NCBI RefSeq assembly: GCF_002878395.1 | Contig: NC_061119.1 | Coordinates: forward strand, 46,509,131-46,573,130 | Direction of reading: 5' to 3' | DNA length: 64,000 nucleotides | Origin: Capsicum annuum | Taxonomy: Eukaryota; Streptophyta; Magnoliopsida; Solanales; Solanaceae | In this document: positions 12,174-24,465 of the stretch, in pieces | How the letters are laid out: every line of letters begins with the position of its first letter | Position numbering within the stretch: position 1 is the stretch's first letter | The notes under the pieces: generated by a model | Told to the model about the DNA's origin: nothing | Databases searched by the model: none | Seen by the model: only the letters and a program-made list of their open reading frames with translations | Position numbers and translations under genes: made by a program

Positions 12174-14965
12174 TGTAAGGCCCCACAAATTACCTTCGTA
12201 GTTTGAGTCGTAGGGCATGTCAAGTGAGGTGTGATTCCGGCCCTAAAAGATTGAGAAGTTGCTTCTAAGTAAGTAAGATTTTAACCATAAGAATTTTTCT
12301 AATTTTTAAGTTTTATCACGTGGTAAATCTGATAAACTTTTCATTGATATAAGATTTGCCCAAATCTGACACTCGGGTAAGAATGTATGGCCAATTTAAG
12401 CCTTAGTCATAAAACTGCATCATTTAACTGCCTGGCGCGTCGTGGAGATGGTTGATTTGGAAATTATCAATTTCCAGTGGAACCCCACAATAGTGGTGCA
12501 TCTCAAAGGAGTCCCAGGTCCCGATCAGTGGGAAAACACGATGGCTCCGCATCGCGGAGGCTACCAATTTCCCAATTGTCAAATTCCAATGAGCCACCAC
12601 GATAAGTGGTGCATCGCGGAGGCCAATGAAATTGGGTTCTAGTTCAATTTTTCCAGTTTTGCACAGGTGTTTAAAAGGGCACTTTGGACCTTTTTCAAGC
12701 CTATAAAATTGTGGAAACACTAAATCAAAGCCATTTACAAGCATCTTATGAGGTTTTTCTCAAGTTTTTTCTCAACATAAACCCTAAGTATCCAAAACCC
12801 CTTCCAAGAACCTCAAGAATCCACCATGGATTTTCTAAATTGAGTCAAGATTCAAGGTTCCCAAGTCAAGGACCTCAAGAATCCTCATTCTAGAGCATGA
12901 ATACAGTTCCAAAAGTGAGAGTTCATCAAAAGCTTCTAATTCAAGGTATGTAGGGTTTTTGAACAAGGATAACCCTTTGACCCTTGTTCCCAAAAGGCTA
13001 TTTACATCATGAAATTCTTGAAATATATGAGGTTTTTACATGAATTTGAATTGGAATTTTCACCCATTATTATTATTGAATACATTATATTGATATTTCC
13101 CATGAATTAAGAGTCAAATGGCATGATTTCTATATGTTTTCTTGAGTATTTATAGCTGGGTATAAATCCCATGATTTTACTCCTTGATAAGCTAATATTT
13201 GCATTATTGAGATATTGAAGCATATGGATATATTGAGTTTTTGGGGTAACTTGCTGAAATTTCCAGATTTCCACATGATTTATGAATCTATATGCTATAT
13301 ATTATACTTTTGATACGCGTTAACTTGAGATTTAATTATGGGTTAGTAAGCTCTATTTTAGACTTGTGAAATTATGAACTCTTGTGCTATGAGCACCCAT
13401 ATTTTGAGTATTTTGAGATGATTGAGAAATGAATTGACCTAATGGTCCTTGAGCTTTGAAATCCACTTCACTATATGAGATTATTGATTTGATTATTGGG
13501 TTCGTCGTGAACCATGTGAGTATTTTAAAAGTGGACTTTTTTATGAGATGAGCGCAGATAATCTAAAGGGAGTAGTATTTAGCACCGAGTGGGTAAGTTA
13601 CTATAGTTTCTTACCCCAAAACTACGTGCCATGTAGGTTGGGCTTGAAGCCGAGTTTATGATGATTATGACTGGGCTCGAGGCCGAGTTTCATTTAGTGA
13701 TCACTAGACATAGGTTATACTCCCTGGCAAGAGTACGACGATCCTCCCCAACGTGGGGTCTCTTCCTTAGGAGGACAAAACGTTGGACTCCATGTAGCTC
13801 GCATGGTTTATATAGGTTACGAGAACCTCCCTTGACATTTAGACTTCAAGATCAAATAACTATTTTTCCTTCCCTATAAGCTATTTTCCTAAATGGTTGA
13901 ATTGCAAAGATGTTTACCCAACTAAAGTATTTTCTTGATGTGAGTTAATTCCAAAATAAAAGAATCTTCCCTTGTTATAGTACTTTTATAAAGCCTTGAG
14001 GTAAGCTATTTCCATAAACTAGAATGCCTTTCTATTTAAGATGGAGTGGTTTCCCTAAAGCTTGAGATGAGATATTTTCCTAAAGTGGATCAAATGCCTT
14101 CAAGTATGTTTTCAATTATATGATTTCGAATTCCAAGTATATGAGTTCTAAATAGTTGTGGAATGTTGAGCTTTGAAGAAGTTTTACTCTCCATGAGACT
14201 TATGCATGATTTGAAAGTATTGTTTAAATTCCCTTAGCCTTTGGGTATTGAGAATAAGAGAAGATTTCAAATTTTGAGATTAAAAAATGATGACTCACGA
14301 GATTTGTGTTACATGCTCCATTCTACATGACTTATGAGCTTTATATTTTATACTTGTTACATCCATGTGAGTCATCTCATAATGCATACATGATTTGATT
14401 AAACAAGATTATTACTATTTTATTCATATGCATTCATCCCCACATACTCAGTACATTCTAAGTACCGATCCACATATATGTCTATGTGCTACATTGTGTC
14501 ATAATTTAGGTTCAGGCGCTCAGTCCCAGCCTCGCCCGTGATTCTTCGAGTACCTTGCCTACATTTTCTACAGTGGTGAGTCCTCATGATTCGAGGACCG
14601 ATCTTCAGATATTTACCATACTTAAGAGACTATGTTTTATCTTTAGTTCATTTTGAGTCAGTTGGGGACCTGTCCCAATGGCTCTCTAGATTTTTATTTG
14701 TAGAGGCTTGCCAGACTAGTGTCAGACTTGTTATGTGTCAAGGGTTCGATAGTGTGGTTTTTTTGAGATTTCCCTATATTATGGTCTTATGGACCGAGTA
14801 TATTTTCCATACTTCCTTTCATGTGATATGACTATGCTAGTGTTGAGTCCATTCTTATCTTAAATTTAGTGTCATTGGTAGAAACAGGCTCTAAGGGTTA
14901 GCTTGGGGCTACTCGTAGCCTTAGGCACCGTGTGACATCTCGGGAGATGATTTCAGGTTGTTACA
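12174..14965 (+). repeat. 5' LTR of the Tekay element
   Basis: Starts TGTAAGGCCCC and ends GGTTGTTACA; 2792 bases. It matches 20022-22814 along its length. A CpG-rich zone at about 12430-12625 has repeated 'gcatcgcggagg'-like words. A further stretch at 13635-13690 repeats 'gggctcgaggccgagttt'. Weak antisense open frames such as 12424-12744 occur in both LTRs and are not genes. Confidence 0.93.
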
Positions 14966-14969
14966 AACT

Positions 14970-14981
14970 TGGTATCAGAGC
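14970..14981 (+). promoter_or_regulatory. Primer-binding site of the Tekay element
   Basis: TGGTATCAGAGC, an exact match to the canonical site complementary to initiator tRNA-Met, four bases after the LTR end. Confidence 0.92.
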
Positions 14982-15175
14982 TGGGTTTATAAGGAGTCCT
15001 AGGGAGTCTTACAAGCCGCGTTGAGTAAACTCTTGATCATCGGTGTGTAGCACGCCACACCTATGATCAAGAGGCTACGAGACATTTTAGGAAAAAGTTG
15101 TTTCTTCTTTCAGATTCTATCGTGCCTACAGTTGTCCCTCTTATCTAATGATCCATGCTCTTCTATTTTTAGAAA

Positions 15176-16380
15176 ATGCCTTCTCGAAAAGTGAATGTCC
15201 GTGGAAACCATGATGAGCAACCCCCATCTGTTGATCTTTTGAATAAGACGGTGTCTCATGTTGAGTTTAGGATGGCCTTTCATGAGTTAGCCCAAGCGGT
15301 CACCATAAATAATTGGTCCAATAACCAAGCCCCAGTTGCTAACCAGTAGGGTGGTGATGTAGCCACGGCTAGGATTTATGACTTTATACGGATGAAACCG
15401 CCTGAGTTCTATGGGTCAAAGATAGATGAGGACCCACAGTTTTACTTGGAGAAAATGAGGAAGATCACAGACATGATGCATGTTTCAAAAAAAGAAAGTA
15501 TTTTGTTGGCATCCTACATACTGAAGGACATTGCTTATGATTGGGTTGTGTGGTGGAGGAAGGGTAGAGGTGAGAATGTCGCTCCTATAACTTTGCAAGT
15601 TTTCCAAGATGTCTTCTTAGATTAGTTCTTTCCATTTGAGATAAGGTAGGAAAAGATTCAGGAGTTCATGAACTTGAGACAGGGCTCCATGACTGTTAAG
15701 GAGTACTGTTTGAAGTTCAATCAGTTGGCCAAGTACGCTCCTGATTTGATTTCTAACACCCGGGCTAGTACGAGTAAGTTTGTGACCGGTGTTTCTGGGA
15801 TGGTACTGAAGAAGTGTATGGCCGTGATGTTGCATAAGGATATGGATCTATCTAGGTTGATGACGTATGCCCAACAAATAGAGGCGGATAAGATTAGAGA
15901 AAGAGATAGAATGAGGGGTAGCAAGAGAGCGAGATCTGATCAGCATGAGTTTAGCCGGCCTAGGCTCCATAAAGCGAATGGCCCCTAGTTTTAGAGACGT
16001 TCGTCTATTCCAATTCCTTCTTCAGTTAGTGCTCCCGGGCCTAGAGGTATGCCGAAGCAAGGGAGCAGGTCTTTCATGTCTGGGCCGCAGAACAGTGTTG
16101 GTAACAGGCCCCATTATCCTTCTTGTTCTAAATATGTAGGAATCACCTTGGGGAGTGTTTTGGAGATGTGAGGGGTTGTTTTGGTTGTGGCAAGCAGAAC
16201 CACAGACTTATAGATTGTCCCCATGCTAGACAGGGAAATAGAGATACCCGACCTCAGGCATAGGCTGCTAGTGTACCAGCTCCGGTACTCTGTCCCACCC
16301 CTGCTCAAGGCACTTCTTCTAACACCGCTGGCGGTCAGCGCCAGAATAGGTTCTATGCTTTTCCACCCCATCGAGAGTAG
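15176..16380 (+). pseudogene. Tekay gag, broken
   Basis: The likely start is ATG at 15176 (MPSRKVNVRGN), 211 bases after the LTR. The frame meets TAG at about 15347 after 57 codons, then continues with the capsid region (RMKPPEFYGSK, then LQVFQDVFLD) up to a stop at about 15623, and again from 15668 (MTVKEYCLKFNQLAKYAP) to 15988. A CCHC nucleic-acid-binding knuckle CFGCGKQNHRLIDC lies at 16177-16218 in yet another frame position. In an active copy this would be the structural polyprotein forming particles in the cytoplasm; at least three stops or frameshifts prevent that here. Confidence 0.85.
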
Positions 16381-16389
16381 GAGGACTCT

Positions 16390-16707
16390 TCTGATATTGT
16401 TACTGGTATGCTCCGTGTCTTTTGTCTTGAGGTTTATGTGTTGTTGGACCCCGGGTCAAATCTCTCTTATGTGACCCCACTTGTGGTGGTGAATTTTGAA
16501 ATGAGTCCTAAAAAGATTCCTGAACCTTTCCTAGTTTCTACACCAGTCGGAGAGTCAGTTATTGTGAAACAAGTGTATAGAAATTGCCCTATTACTATGC
16601 TTCATAGAGTTATACTTGTAGATTTGATAGAGTTAGACATTATAGATTTTGACCTTATTCTGGGTATGGATTGGCTTCATTCTTGTTATGCATCTATAGA
16701 TTGTTGA
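16390..16707 (+). pseudogene. Tekay protease domain
   Basis: Retropepsin domain with the active-site run LLDPGSNLSYVTP near 16441-16480 and the C-terminal flap region DLILGMDWLHSCYASIDC at 16650-16705, closed by TGA at 16705. The second residue of the D-[ST]-G triad is proline, as in many plant chromoviruses. It would process Gag-Pol. It is separated from gag by stops. Confidence 0.85.
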
Positions 16708-16884
16708 ACCCGTGTGGTCAAGTTTCAGTTTTTTGATGAACCAGTGTTTGAGTGGTCCGAGAGTTTGGTATCTCCCAAGAGTCATTTTACCTCCTATATC
16801 AAAGCCAGAAATCTTATATCCAAAGGTTGCATCTAACACCTAGTTAGGGTTAAGGACACTAAGTCTGAGACTCCAACCATTTAT

Positions 16885-18530
16885 TTGGTTGATGTTGTTA
16901 ATAAGTTCCCCAATGTCTTTCTAAAAGATCTCCTAGGGGTACCTCCCGATAGAGAGATAGAGTTCGGAATTTACCTTCTTCCCGACACTCGGCCTATTTC
17001 CATTCTGCCATATCGTATGGCACCTACCGAGCTTAAGGATTTAAAGGATCAACTCAAAGATCTCTTAGACTAAGGTTTCATTAGACCCAGTATTTTTTCT
17101 TGGGGCGCACCTATTTTATTCGTACTGAAGAAAGATGGATCTTTGTGTATGTGCATTGACTACTATTAACTGAACAAGGTCACAGTCAAAAATAAGTATC
17201 CTCTTTCAAGAATTGATGACCTGTCTGATCAGTTGCAAGGTGCAAGTTATTTTTCCAAGATAGACCTTAGATTCGGCTATCATCAACTTAAAGTGAGCGA
17301 ATGTGATATTCCAAAGACAGCCTTTCAAACCCTATATGGTTACTTTGAGTTTCTAGTTATGTCTATAGGGCTAACCAATGCCCCAGCAGCCTTCATGAAC
17401 CTTATGAATCGAGTGTTAAAGCAATACCTTGATAAGCTCATTATTGTCTTTATAGATGACATTTTTGTGTACTCCCGTGATGAGAATGACCATGCAGCTC
17501 CTCTTAGAATTGTCTTGCAAGCTCTTAGATATCACATGTTGTTTGCCAAATTTAGCAATTGTGAATTTTGGCTAAGGTCTATAGCCTTCCCCTAGGTCAT
17601 GTTATTTCAGTTGAGGGCATTAGAGTTGATCCCCAAAAGACAGAAACTATGAGAAACTGGACTAGACCCATCTCTCCATCTGACATTAAGAGTTTCTTAG
17701 GTTTAGTGGGCTATTACCATTGTTTTGTTGAGGGTTTCTCTTCCATTGCATCTCCTATAATCCGGTTGACCCAAAAGAAGGTTAAATTGCAGTGGTATGA
17801 TTCCTATGAGAAGATTTTTCAGGAGTTAAAGACTCGACTCACTTCAGCCCCTGTGTTGACTTTACCTAATGGTACTGATGGTTTTGTGGTGTATTATGAT
17901 GCCTCTAGAGTTGGTTTGGGCGGTGTGTTGATGTAAAGAGGTAAGGTTATAGCCTATGCCTCTAGACAGTTGAAGCCGCATGAAAAGAACTACCCAACCC
18001 ATGATCTTGAGTTAGCTGTTGTGATTTTTTCTTTGAAAATTTGGAGACACTATCTTTATGGTGTCCATGTTGATGTGTTTACTGATCATAAAAGCCTACA
18101 TTGCGTGTTTATCCAGAAGGAGTGGAATCTTAGGCAGAGAAGGTGGTTAGAGTTATTGAAAGATTATGATATAAGTGTGTTGTATCACCCGGGCAAGGTA
18201 TATCTGGTGACGGATACCCTTAGCAGATTATCCATGGGTAGTATTGCGCATATTTTGGAAGGTAAGAGAGAGTTAGCTCGTGATGTTCATTGTCTGGCTA
18301 GGTTGGGTGTTAGATTGCTTGATTCAGCGAAGGGGAGTACGTTGGTACAGAGTAGTTCCGAATCCTCTTTAGTTACGGAAGTGAAGGAGAAGCAGGATAC
18401 GGATCCTAGTTTGGTCAAATTAAAAGAGCCGATTAAAGACCAAAAGGTCGAGGTTTTCTCCCAAGGGGGATATGGTGTGTTGAGGGTGCATGGTAGGTTG
18501 TGTGTTCCATGTGTTGATGATCTGAGGTAG
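16885..18530 (+). pseudogene. Tekay reverse transcriptase and RNase H
   Basis: RT begins in the VVNKFPNVF...LPGVPPDREIEF-type region and continues through a broken fingers region (stops at about 17071 and 17167) to a well-kept palm: [14 protein letters not shown] with the first catalytic Asp, and [10 protein letters not shown] with the catalytic DD at about 17455. A frameshift near 17580 moves the frame. RNase H starts at about 17890 (VVYYDASRVGLGGVLM), is broken by TAA at 17934, and continues through THDLELAVV and VFTDHKSL to [15 protein letters not shown]. The order and motifs are standard for Ty3/gypsy. Confidence 0.9.
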
Positions 18531-18539
18531 AGGATTATA

Positions 18540-19560
18540 GGTGAAATGCATGGCACACGTTATTCCATTCATCTTGGTACTACCAAGATGTATCGCAACT
18601 ATTGAAAAATCTATTAATGGAACGGCATGAAGAAAGACATCGCCGAGCTTGTAGCAAAGTGTGCGACGTGTCAATAGGTTAAGGTAGAGCACCAAAGACC
18701 AGGTGGTGTGATGCAAGAGTTTAGTATACCCACTTAGAAGTGAGAGATGGTGAATATGGACTTCATGACCGAGTTGCCTCTTTCGCGTCGTCATCATGAT
18801 TCTATTTGGGTAGTTGTGGATAGGTTGACTAAGTTCGCACATTTTTTTCCCATGCATACATCTTATACGGCTGAGGATTATGCTAGATTATATGTTCAGG
18901 AGTTGGTCAGGCTGCATGGAGTTCCCTTGTCTATCATTTCGAATAGGGGTACTCAATTTACTTCTCAGTTTTAAAGGGCGTTTCAGCAGGGTCTTGGCAC
19001 CCAAGTTCTTTTGAGTTTAACTTTTCACCCACAGACAGATGGTCAGGCTGAGAGGACCATTCAGACCCTAGAGGATATGTTGAGCACGTGCGCTCTTGAT
19101 TTTAAAGGAAGTTGGGATGAGCATTTGCCATTGATAGATTTTTCCTATAAAATAGTTTCCATGCTAGCATTGAGATGGCACCATTTGAGGCTTTGTATGG
19201 TAGGAGGTATAGATCACCCATAGGTTGGTTTGAAGTGGGAGAAGCTGCCGCGTGTGGTCCTGATGCAGTGTTCGAAGCTATGGAGAAAGTTAAGTTGATT
19301 AGAGAAAGGTTGAAGACCGCTCAGATTCGTCAAAAGTCTTACGCAGATGTGAGGAGGAGAGATCTTGAGTTTAAGGTAGGTGATTTGGTGTACTTAAAGA
19401 ATTCACCCATGAAAGGGGTGAAAAGATTTGGTAGGAAGGGAAAGCTTAGTCCCCGTTATATTGGCCCGTATAGAGTCTTGAACCGTGTTGGTAAAGTGGC
19501 TTATGAGGTTGTTGCCCTTGGAGTTGTCCGTCATTCATCCTATCTTTCATGTCTCCATGA
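18540..19560 (+). pseudogene. Tekay integrase
   Basis: The N-terminal HHCC zinc-binding region (HGTRYSIHLG ... CATCQ) lies at about 18549-18675 and has internal stops. The catalytic core starts at 18747 (NMDFMTELPLS), giving the first Asp. The second catalytic position reads SNRGTQF instead of the usual S-D-R-G, so Asp is replaced by Asn. The Glu is in HPQTDGQAERTIQTLE at about 19026-19070. The C-terminal part (GDLVYLKNSPMKG ... LSPRYIGPYRV) is intact. Even with its stops ignored, the core would lack one of its three metal-binding acids. Confidence 0.88.
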
Positions 19561-19829
19561 TTAAGAAGCATATTAGTGATTCCGTTGTGGTTGATCCTTC
19601 AGAGAGTGTTGATAATCAGGATCGCCTTTCCTTCGTTAAGATTCCCATGGAGATCCTAGATATTCAGATCCATAGACTAAGGAACAAAAAAGTTCTCTTG
19701 GTCAAAGTTTTAAGGCGAAACTAATCTGTTAAGGGGGCTACTTGTGAGGTAGAAGCAGACATGCAAGCCAAATACCCGCACCTCTTTTTCACAATTTCAG
19801 ATAAATCCGAAGGTACCATTCTTACTTGA
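19560..19829 (+). pseudogene. Integrase C-terminal chromodomain
   Basis: After the PRYIGPYRV region come KKHISDSV, then VKIPMEILDIQIHRLRNKKVLLVKVL and, past an in-frame TAA at 19722, GATCEVEADMQAKYPHLF, ending at TGA 19827-19829. This is the chromodomain that defines chromoviruses; in the family it targets integration to marked chromatin. The single TAA falls in the middle of the domain. Confidence 0.8.
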
Positions 19830-20007
19830 TTCAGCTTTTCTAATCTAAAGTTCAGCTATGCATCTATCTTTATATGAGTTCTTGCGATATCTGCAGTGGT
19901 CATGAGTTTAGGAAGATCTTGAACCGTTTAGTAATTATTTTGGTTGTGTGCACTTAGTTTTTCCTGTATTCCGAGCCTAACTAGCAACATTCGAGGACGA
20001 ATATTTC

Positions 20008-20021
20008 CAAGGGGGATATAT
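20008..20021 (+). promoter_or_regulatory. Polypurine tract
   Basis: CAAGGGGGATATAT immediately before the 3' LTR. The family uses such a purine run to prime plus-strand DNA. A second AAGGGGG at 19730 lies inside the chromodomain region and is too far upstream to be the functional tract. Confidence 0.7.
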
Positions 20022-22814
20022 TGTAAGGACCCACAAAGTTCTCTCATAGTTTGAGCCATAGGGCGTGTTGAGTAAGGCGTGACTCCGACCCTAAAAGATT
20101 GAGAAGTTTCTTCCTAAGTGAGTAAGATGTTAGCCACATAGAATTCCCTAATTTCTACTTTTTATCACGTGGGAAATCTGATAAGCTTTCCATCGATATA
20201 AGATTTGCCCAAATCCGACACTCGGATAAGAAGTTATGGTTAATTTAAGCCTTAGCCGTAAAACTGTATCATTTAACCGCCCGGCATGTCGCAGAGAGGG
20301 TTGATTTGGAAATTATCAATTTTTAGTGGAACCCCGCAATAGTGGCGCGTTGTAGAGGAGTCCCAGGTCCCAACCAGTGGGAAAACACGATGGCTCCGCA
20401 TCGCGGAGGCTACCAATTTCCCAATTGTCAAATTCCAGTGAGCCACCGCGATAAGTGGCGCGTCGCGGAGGCTAATGAAATCGGGTTCTAGTTCAATTTT
20501 TCCAGTTTTGCACAGGTGTTTAAAAGGGCACTTTGGACCTTTTTCAAGCCTATAAAATTGTGGAAACACTAAATCAAAGCCATTTACAAGCATCTTATGG
20601 GGTTTTTCTCAAGTTTTCTCTCAACATAAACCCTAAGTATCCAAAACCCCTTCCAAGAACCTCAAGAATCCACCATGGATTTTCTAAATTGAGTCAAGAT
20701 TCAAGGTTCCCAAGTCAAGGACCTCAAGAATCCTCATTCTAGAGCATGAATACAGTTCCAAAAGTGAGAGTTCATCAAAAGCTTCTAATTCAAGGTATGT
20801 AGGGTTTTTGAACAAGGGTAACCCTTTCACCCTTGTGCCTAAAAGGCTATTTACATCATGAAATTCTTAAAATATATGAGGTTTTTACATGAATTTGAAT
20901 TGGGTTTTTCACCCATTATTATTATTTAATACATTATATGATATTTCCCATGAATTAAGAATCAAATGGCGTGATTTCTACATGTTTTCTTGAGTATTTA
21001 CAGCTGGGTATAAACCCCATGATTTTTCTCCTTTATAAGCTAATATTTGCATTGTTGAGATATTGAAGCACATGGTTATATTGAGATTTTGGGGTAACTT
21101 GCTGAAATTCTCAGATTTCCACATGATTTATGAATCTATATGCTATATATTATGCTTTTGATAAGCTTTAACTTGAGATTTAATTATGGGTTAGTTAGCC
21201 CTATTTTAGACTTGTGAAATTATGAACTCTTGTACTATGAGCACCCTTGTTTTGAGTATTTTGAGAGGATTGAGAAATGAATTGACCTAATGGTCCTTGA
21301 CCTTTGAAATCCACATCACTATATGAGATTATCGATTTGATTATTGGGTTCGTGGTGAACGATGTGAGTATTCTAAAAATGGATTTTTTTATTAGATGAG
21401 TGCAGATAATCTAAAGGGAGTAGTATTTAGCACCGAGTGGGTAAGTTACTACGATTTCTTACCCCAAAACTACGTTCCACCATAGGTTGGGCCTGAGGCC
21501 GATTTTATGATGATTATGACTGGGCCTGAGGCCGAGTTTCATTTAGTGATCACTAGACCTAGGTTATACTCCCTGACAAGAGTATGGCGCTCCTCCCCAA
21601 CGTGGGGTCTCTTCCTTAGGAGGACAAAATATTGGACTCCATGTAGCTCACATGGTTTATGTCGGTTACGAGAACCTCCCTTGACATTTAGACTTCGAGA
21701 TCAAATACCTATTTTTCCTTTCCTATAAGCTATTTTCCTAAATGGTTGAATTGCAAAGATATTTCCACAACTAAAGTATTTTCTTGATGTGAGTTAATTC
21801 ATAAATAAAAGCATCTTCCCTTTTTATAGTACTTTTATAAAGTTTTGAGGTAAGTTGTTTCCATAAACTAGAATGCCTTTCCATTTGAGATGGAGTGGTT
21901 TCCCTAAAGCTTGAGATGAGATATTTTCCTAAAGTGGATTAAATGCCTTCAAGTATGTTTTCAAGTATATGATTCCAAATTCCAAGTATATGAGTTCTAA
22001 ATAGTTATGAAATGTTGAGCATTGAAGAAATTTTATTCTCCATGAGACTTATGCATGAGTTGAAAGTATTGTTTAAAGTCCCTTAGCCTTTTGGTAATAA
22101 GAATAAGAGAAGATTTTGAATTTTGAGATTAAACAATGATAACTCACGAGATTTGTGTTACATGCTCCATTCTACATGACTTATGAGCTTTATATTTTAT
22201 ACTTGTTCAATCCATGTGAGTCGTCTCATAATGCATACAAGATTTGATTAAAAAAGATTGTTACTATTTTATTCATATGCATTCACCCCCACATACTCAG
22301 TACATTCCAAGTACTGATCCACATATATGTCTATGTGCTACATTGTGTCATAATTTAGGTTCAGGTGCTTAGTCCCAGCCTGGCCCGTGATTCTTCGATT
22401 ACCTTGCCTACGTTTTCTACAGTGGTGAGTCCTTATGATTCGAGGACCGATCTTTTGATATTTACCGTACTTGAGAGACTATGTTTTATCTTTAGTTCAT
22501 TTCGAGTTAGTTGGGGACTTGTCCCAACGGCTCTCTAGATTTTGATTTGTAAAGGTTATACAGACTAGTGTAAGACTTGTGATGTGTCGAGGGTTTGATA
22601 TTATGGTTTTGTTGAGATTTCCCTATATTGTGGTCTTGTGGACCGAGTGTCTTTTCCATACTTCCTTTCATGTGATATGTGTATGCTAGTGTTGAGTCCA
22701 TTCTTATTCTGAGTTGAGTGTCATTGGTAGAAACTGGCTCTAAGGGTTAGCGTGGGGCTACTCGTAGCCTTAGGCACCATGTGACGTCCCGAGAGACGAT
22801 TTTGGATCATTATA
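20022..22814 (+). repeat. 3' LTR of the Tekay element
   Basis: Starts TGTAAGGACCC and ends GGATCATTATA; 2793 bases. The terminal ACA found in the 5' LTR has become ATA. It shows the same subrepeats as the 5' copy, with many scattered transitions. Confidence 0.93.
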
Positions 22815-22819
22815 GTGCA
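22815..22819. repeat. Target-site duplication of the Tekay element, right copy
   Basis: GTGCA directly after the 3' LTR; compare GTACA at 12169-12173. Confidence 0.85.
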
Positions 22820-23473
22820 TCTGTGCCCCTGCTCATCACGTGTCAGAACCACCTTAAACGGACTTTCCGCAACTTGTCCTCCACCGAAGCCACTCCAACC
22901 TTCTCCTGGATAGTCTCATTCCAAACTCTATCATCCCTAGTAAGCCTATACGTCCAGCATAACATTCGCATTTACGCCACTTTTAATTTCTAAATATGAG
23001 AGTTCTTGACTGGCCAGCACTCCGCTCCATACAACATGGCTGAACGGACTGCCACCCTATAAAATTTGCCTTTAAGCTTGGGCGGCACCTTCTTATCACA
23101 CAACACCCCCGAGGTGAACCTCCACATCATCCATACCGCCCTAATACGGTGGGAGACGTCCTCGTCAATCTCACTATTCCCTTGAATCATGGACCCGATA
23201 TACTACACACCACCTGAGAATCCAACCTCACTACCACCTTGTCCTCCTCCTTCGAGCCATTAAACTTACATTCCAAATATTTGGTCTTGCTCCTACTCAA
23301 CTTGAACCCTTTAGACTCAAGAATCTGTCTCCACACCTCTAGCTTATCATTCACACACCCCTCCTCCCCCTCTCCCCCGAGTCTCATCAATCAACACCAC
23401 ATCATCTGCAAAACGCATATACCATGGCACCTCTTCTTGGAAATGTCGTTTCAATACATCCATCACCAAAGTT
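22820..23473 (-). mobile_element. 5' part of the split RTE LINE (RT and C-terminal coding)
   Basis: Minus-strand translation gives [50 protein letters not shown] and CWPVKNSHI, all matching the RTE ORF at 36699-39719 (about residues 770-985). Frames change several times. Similarity starts near 23473 (TTGGTGATGGATGTATTG on the minus strand, just before the RT palm), so this copy was 5'-truncated. The remaining 3' end is at 11694-12173. Confidence 0.9.
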
Positions 23474-23496
23474 ATTACGACACATTCTAATTTCAT

Positions 23497-23709
23497 GGGA
23501 TTCCTATTACTCCCCCACTCTCTCTCCTACGAACTAAATTTTAGCATATTTTTATCATCCTTTTGTACAGAAGTGACACCTTTATTATATAAAATGGGAT
23601 TCACGTTGAAAGTGACATGTCAGCGAAAAATTTGATAAAAGGTGTCATGTCAGCTAAAGGGATGATAAAATATGCTAAAAATTAGTTCAAGAGGGTAATA
23701 GAACCCCCA
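23497..23709. mobile_element. MITE with long terminal inverted repeats
   Basis: About 213 bases. The outer ends GGGATTCCTATTAC and (inverted) GGGGTTCTATTACCC pair up. Inside them GAACTAAATTTTAGCATAT pairs with GAACTAATTTTTAGCATAT, followed by ATCATCC and GACACCTTT. The left arm has an extra 'cactctctctc' of about 10 bases. No clear target duplication, so the superfamily is unsure. Confidence 0.75.
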
Positions 23710-23920
23710 TAAAATTAAAATATTAAAAAAAAATCAAATAACAGAAATCACAAATAATGTAATCACAGATTTATGATCTCTTTCAAAAAAATTGAATTTA
23801 TTTTTATTCAAAAAGATGAATATTGTAATTCTTTTGAGACACTCTGGTGAATGAAAATTCAAAACAGAATATGTTAAGTACAAAAGTGAAGGAATTATTG
23901 TCGCAAAATCAATAACGTAC

Positions 23921-24465
23921 TTGAGGTTGATTTCGACAGTTGTTGCTAAATTAGACATTGACGAAGCTCAAAAATCAATTGATGTACGCTATGGTGTCGA
24001 CAGTAATGAATCATCTATTCGTATCTGGAATAATAATGGTATTAATTTGTATGACGAGTTGAATCATCTATTCGTATTAGGTAATGAATTATCTAGTCGT
24101 ATCCGAAATGATAATTGGTATGCATATATTCTAAAAAAAATAAAGTTGTATCCGTAATATACATACGTATTAATCTTTTTAATGACTTTACGGCATACTT
24201 CAAATTTTTGAATATATTAATCATATTATATTTTTCTTTTTCAATTATGTATTCTGATATTACAATGAGGGTTGTAAATGAATGTTGGAACAATCTGATT
24301 ACAAGAAAACTGATATTTTTATCATTCGGGGGAGAAATATTTTCATCAACAAAACTGATGTTACAATTAAGCGAAGCACTGTCATTAAGCACAAATTGAT
24401 GTGGACGATGCGGACATGCCGGTCACAATAGGCATTCTTGTAACTTTTTTTCGAAGGAGAAATGA
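23921..24465 (+). pseudogene. MULE transposase remnant with CCHC zinc knuckle
   Basis: The clearest part is CGRCGHAGHNRHSC at 24400-24441, the C-x2-C-x4-H-x4-C knuckle placed near the C-terminus of MuDR-type transposases; the frame ends at TGA 24463. A TGA at 24397 directly precedes the knuckle in the same frame, and the region before it (24115-24396) is AT-rich and little conserved. The 78-codon frame at 23921-24157 may derive from the N-terminal part but I could not confirm this. The DDE core is missing, so the protein is dead. Confidence 0.5.

Larger units (their letters stand above)
12174..22814 (+). mobile_element. Complete but inactive Tekay/Del chromovirus (Ty3/gypsy)
   Basis: A 10.6-kb element with every structural landmark in order: 5' LTR (12174-14965), initiator-Met PBS, gag with a CCHC knuckle, protease, reverse transcriptase, RNase H, integrase, a C-terminal chromodomain, PPT and 3' LTR (20022-22814). 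The chromodomain and order PR-RT-RH-IN place it in the chromovirus lineage, and domain style plus LTR length fit Tekay/Del. The LTRs are nearly equal in length but differ at many C/T and G/A positions, so the insertion is not recent. All coding parts carry stops. It sits inside an RTE LINE fragment and has a 5-bp target duplication. Confidence 0.93.

Noticed and set aside
12424..12744. 106-codon minus-strand frame inside the Tekay 5' LTR, also present in the 3' LTR (20273-20593)
   Set aside because: Both copies are LTR sequence of the element; the frame is antisense, without domain, and its presence in both LTRs is explained by LTR duplication.
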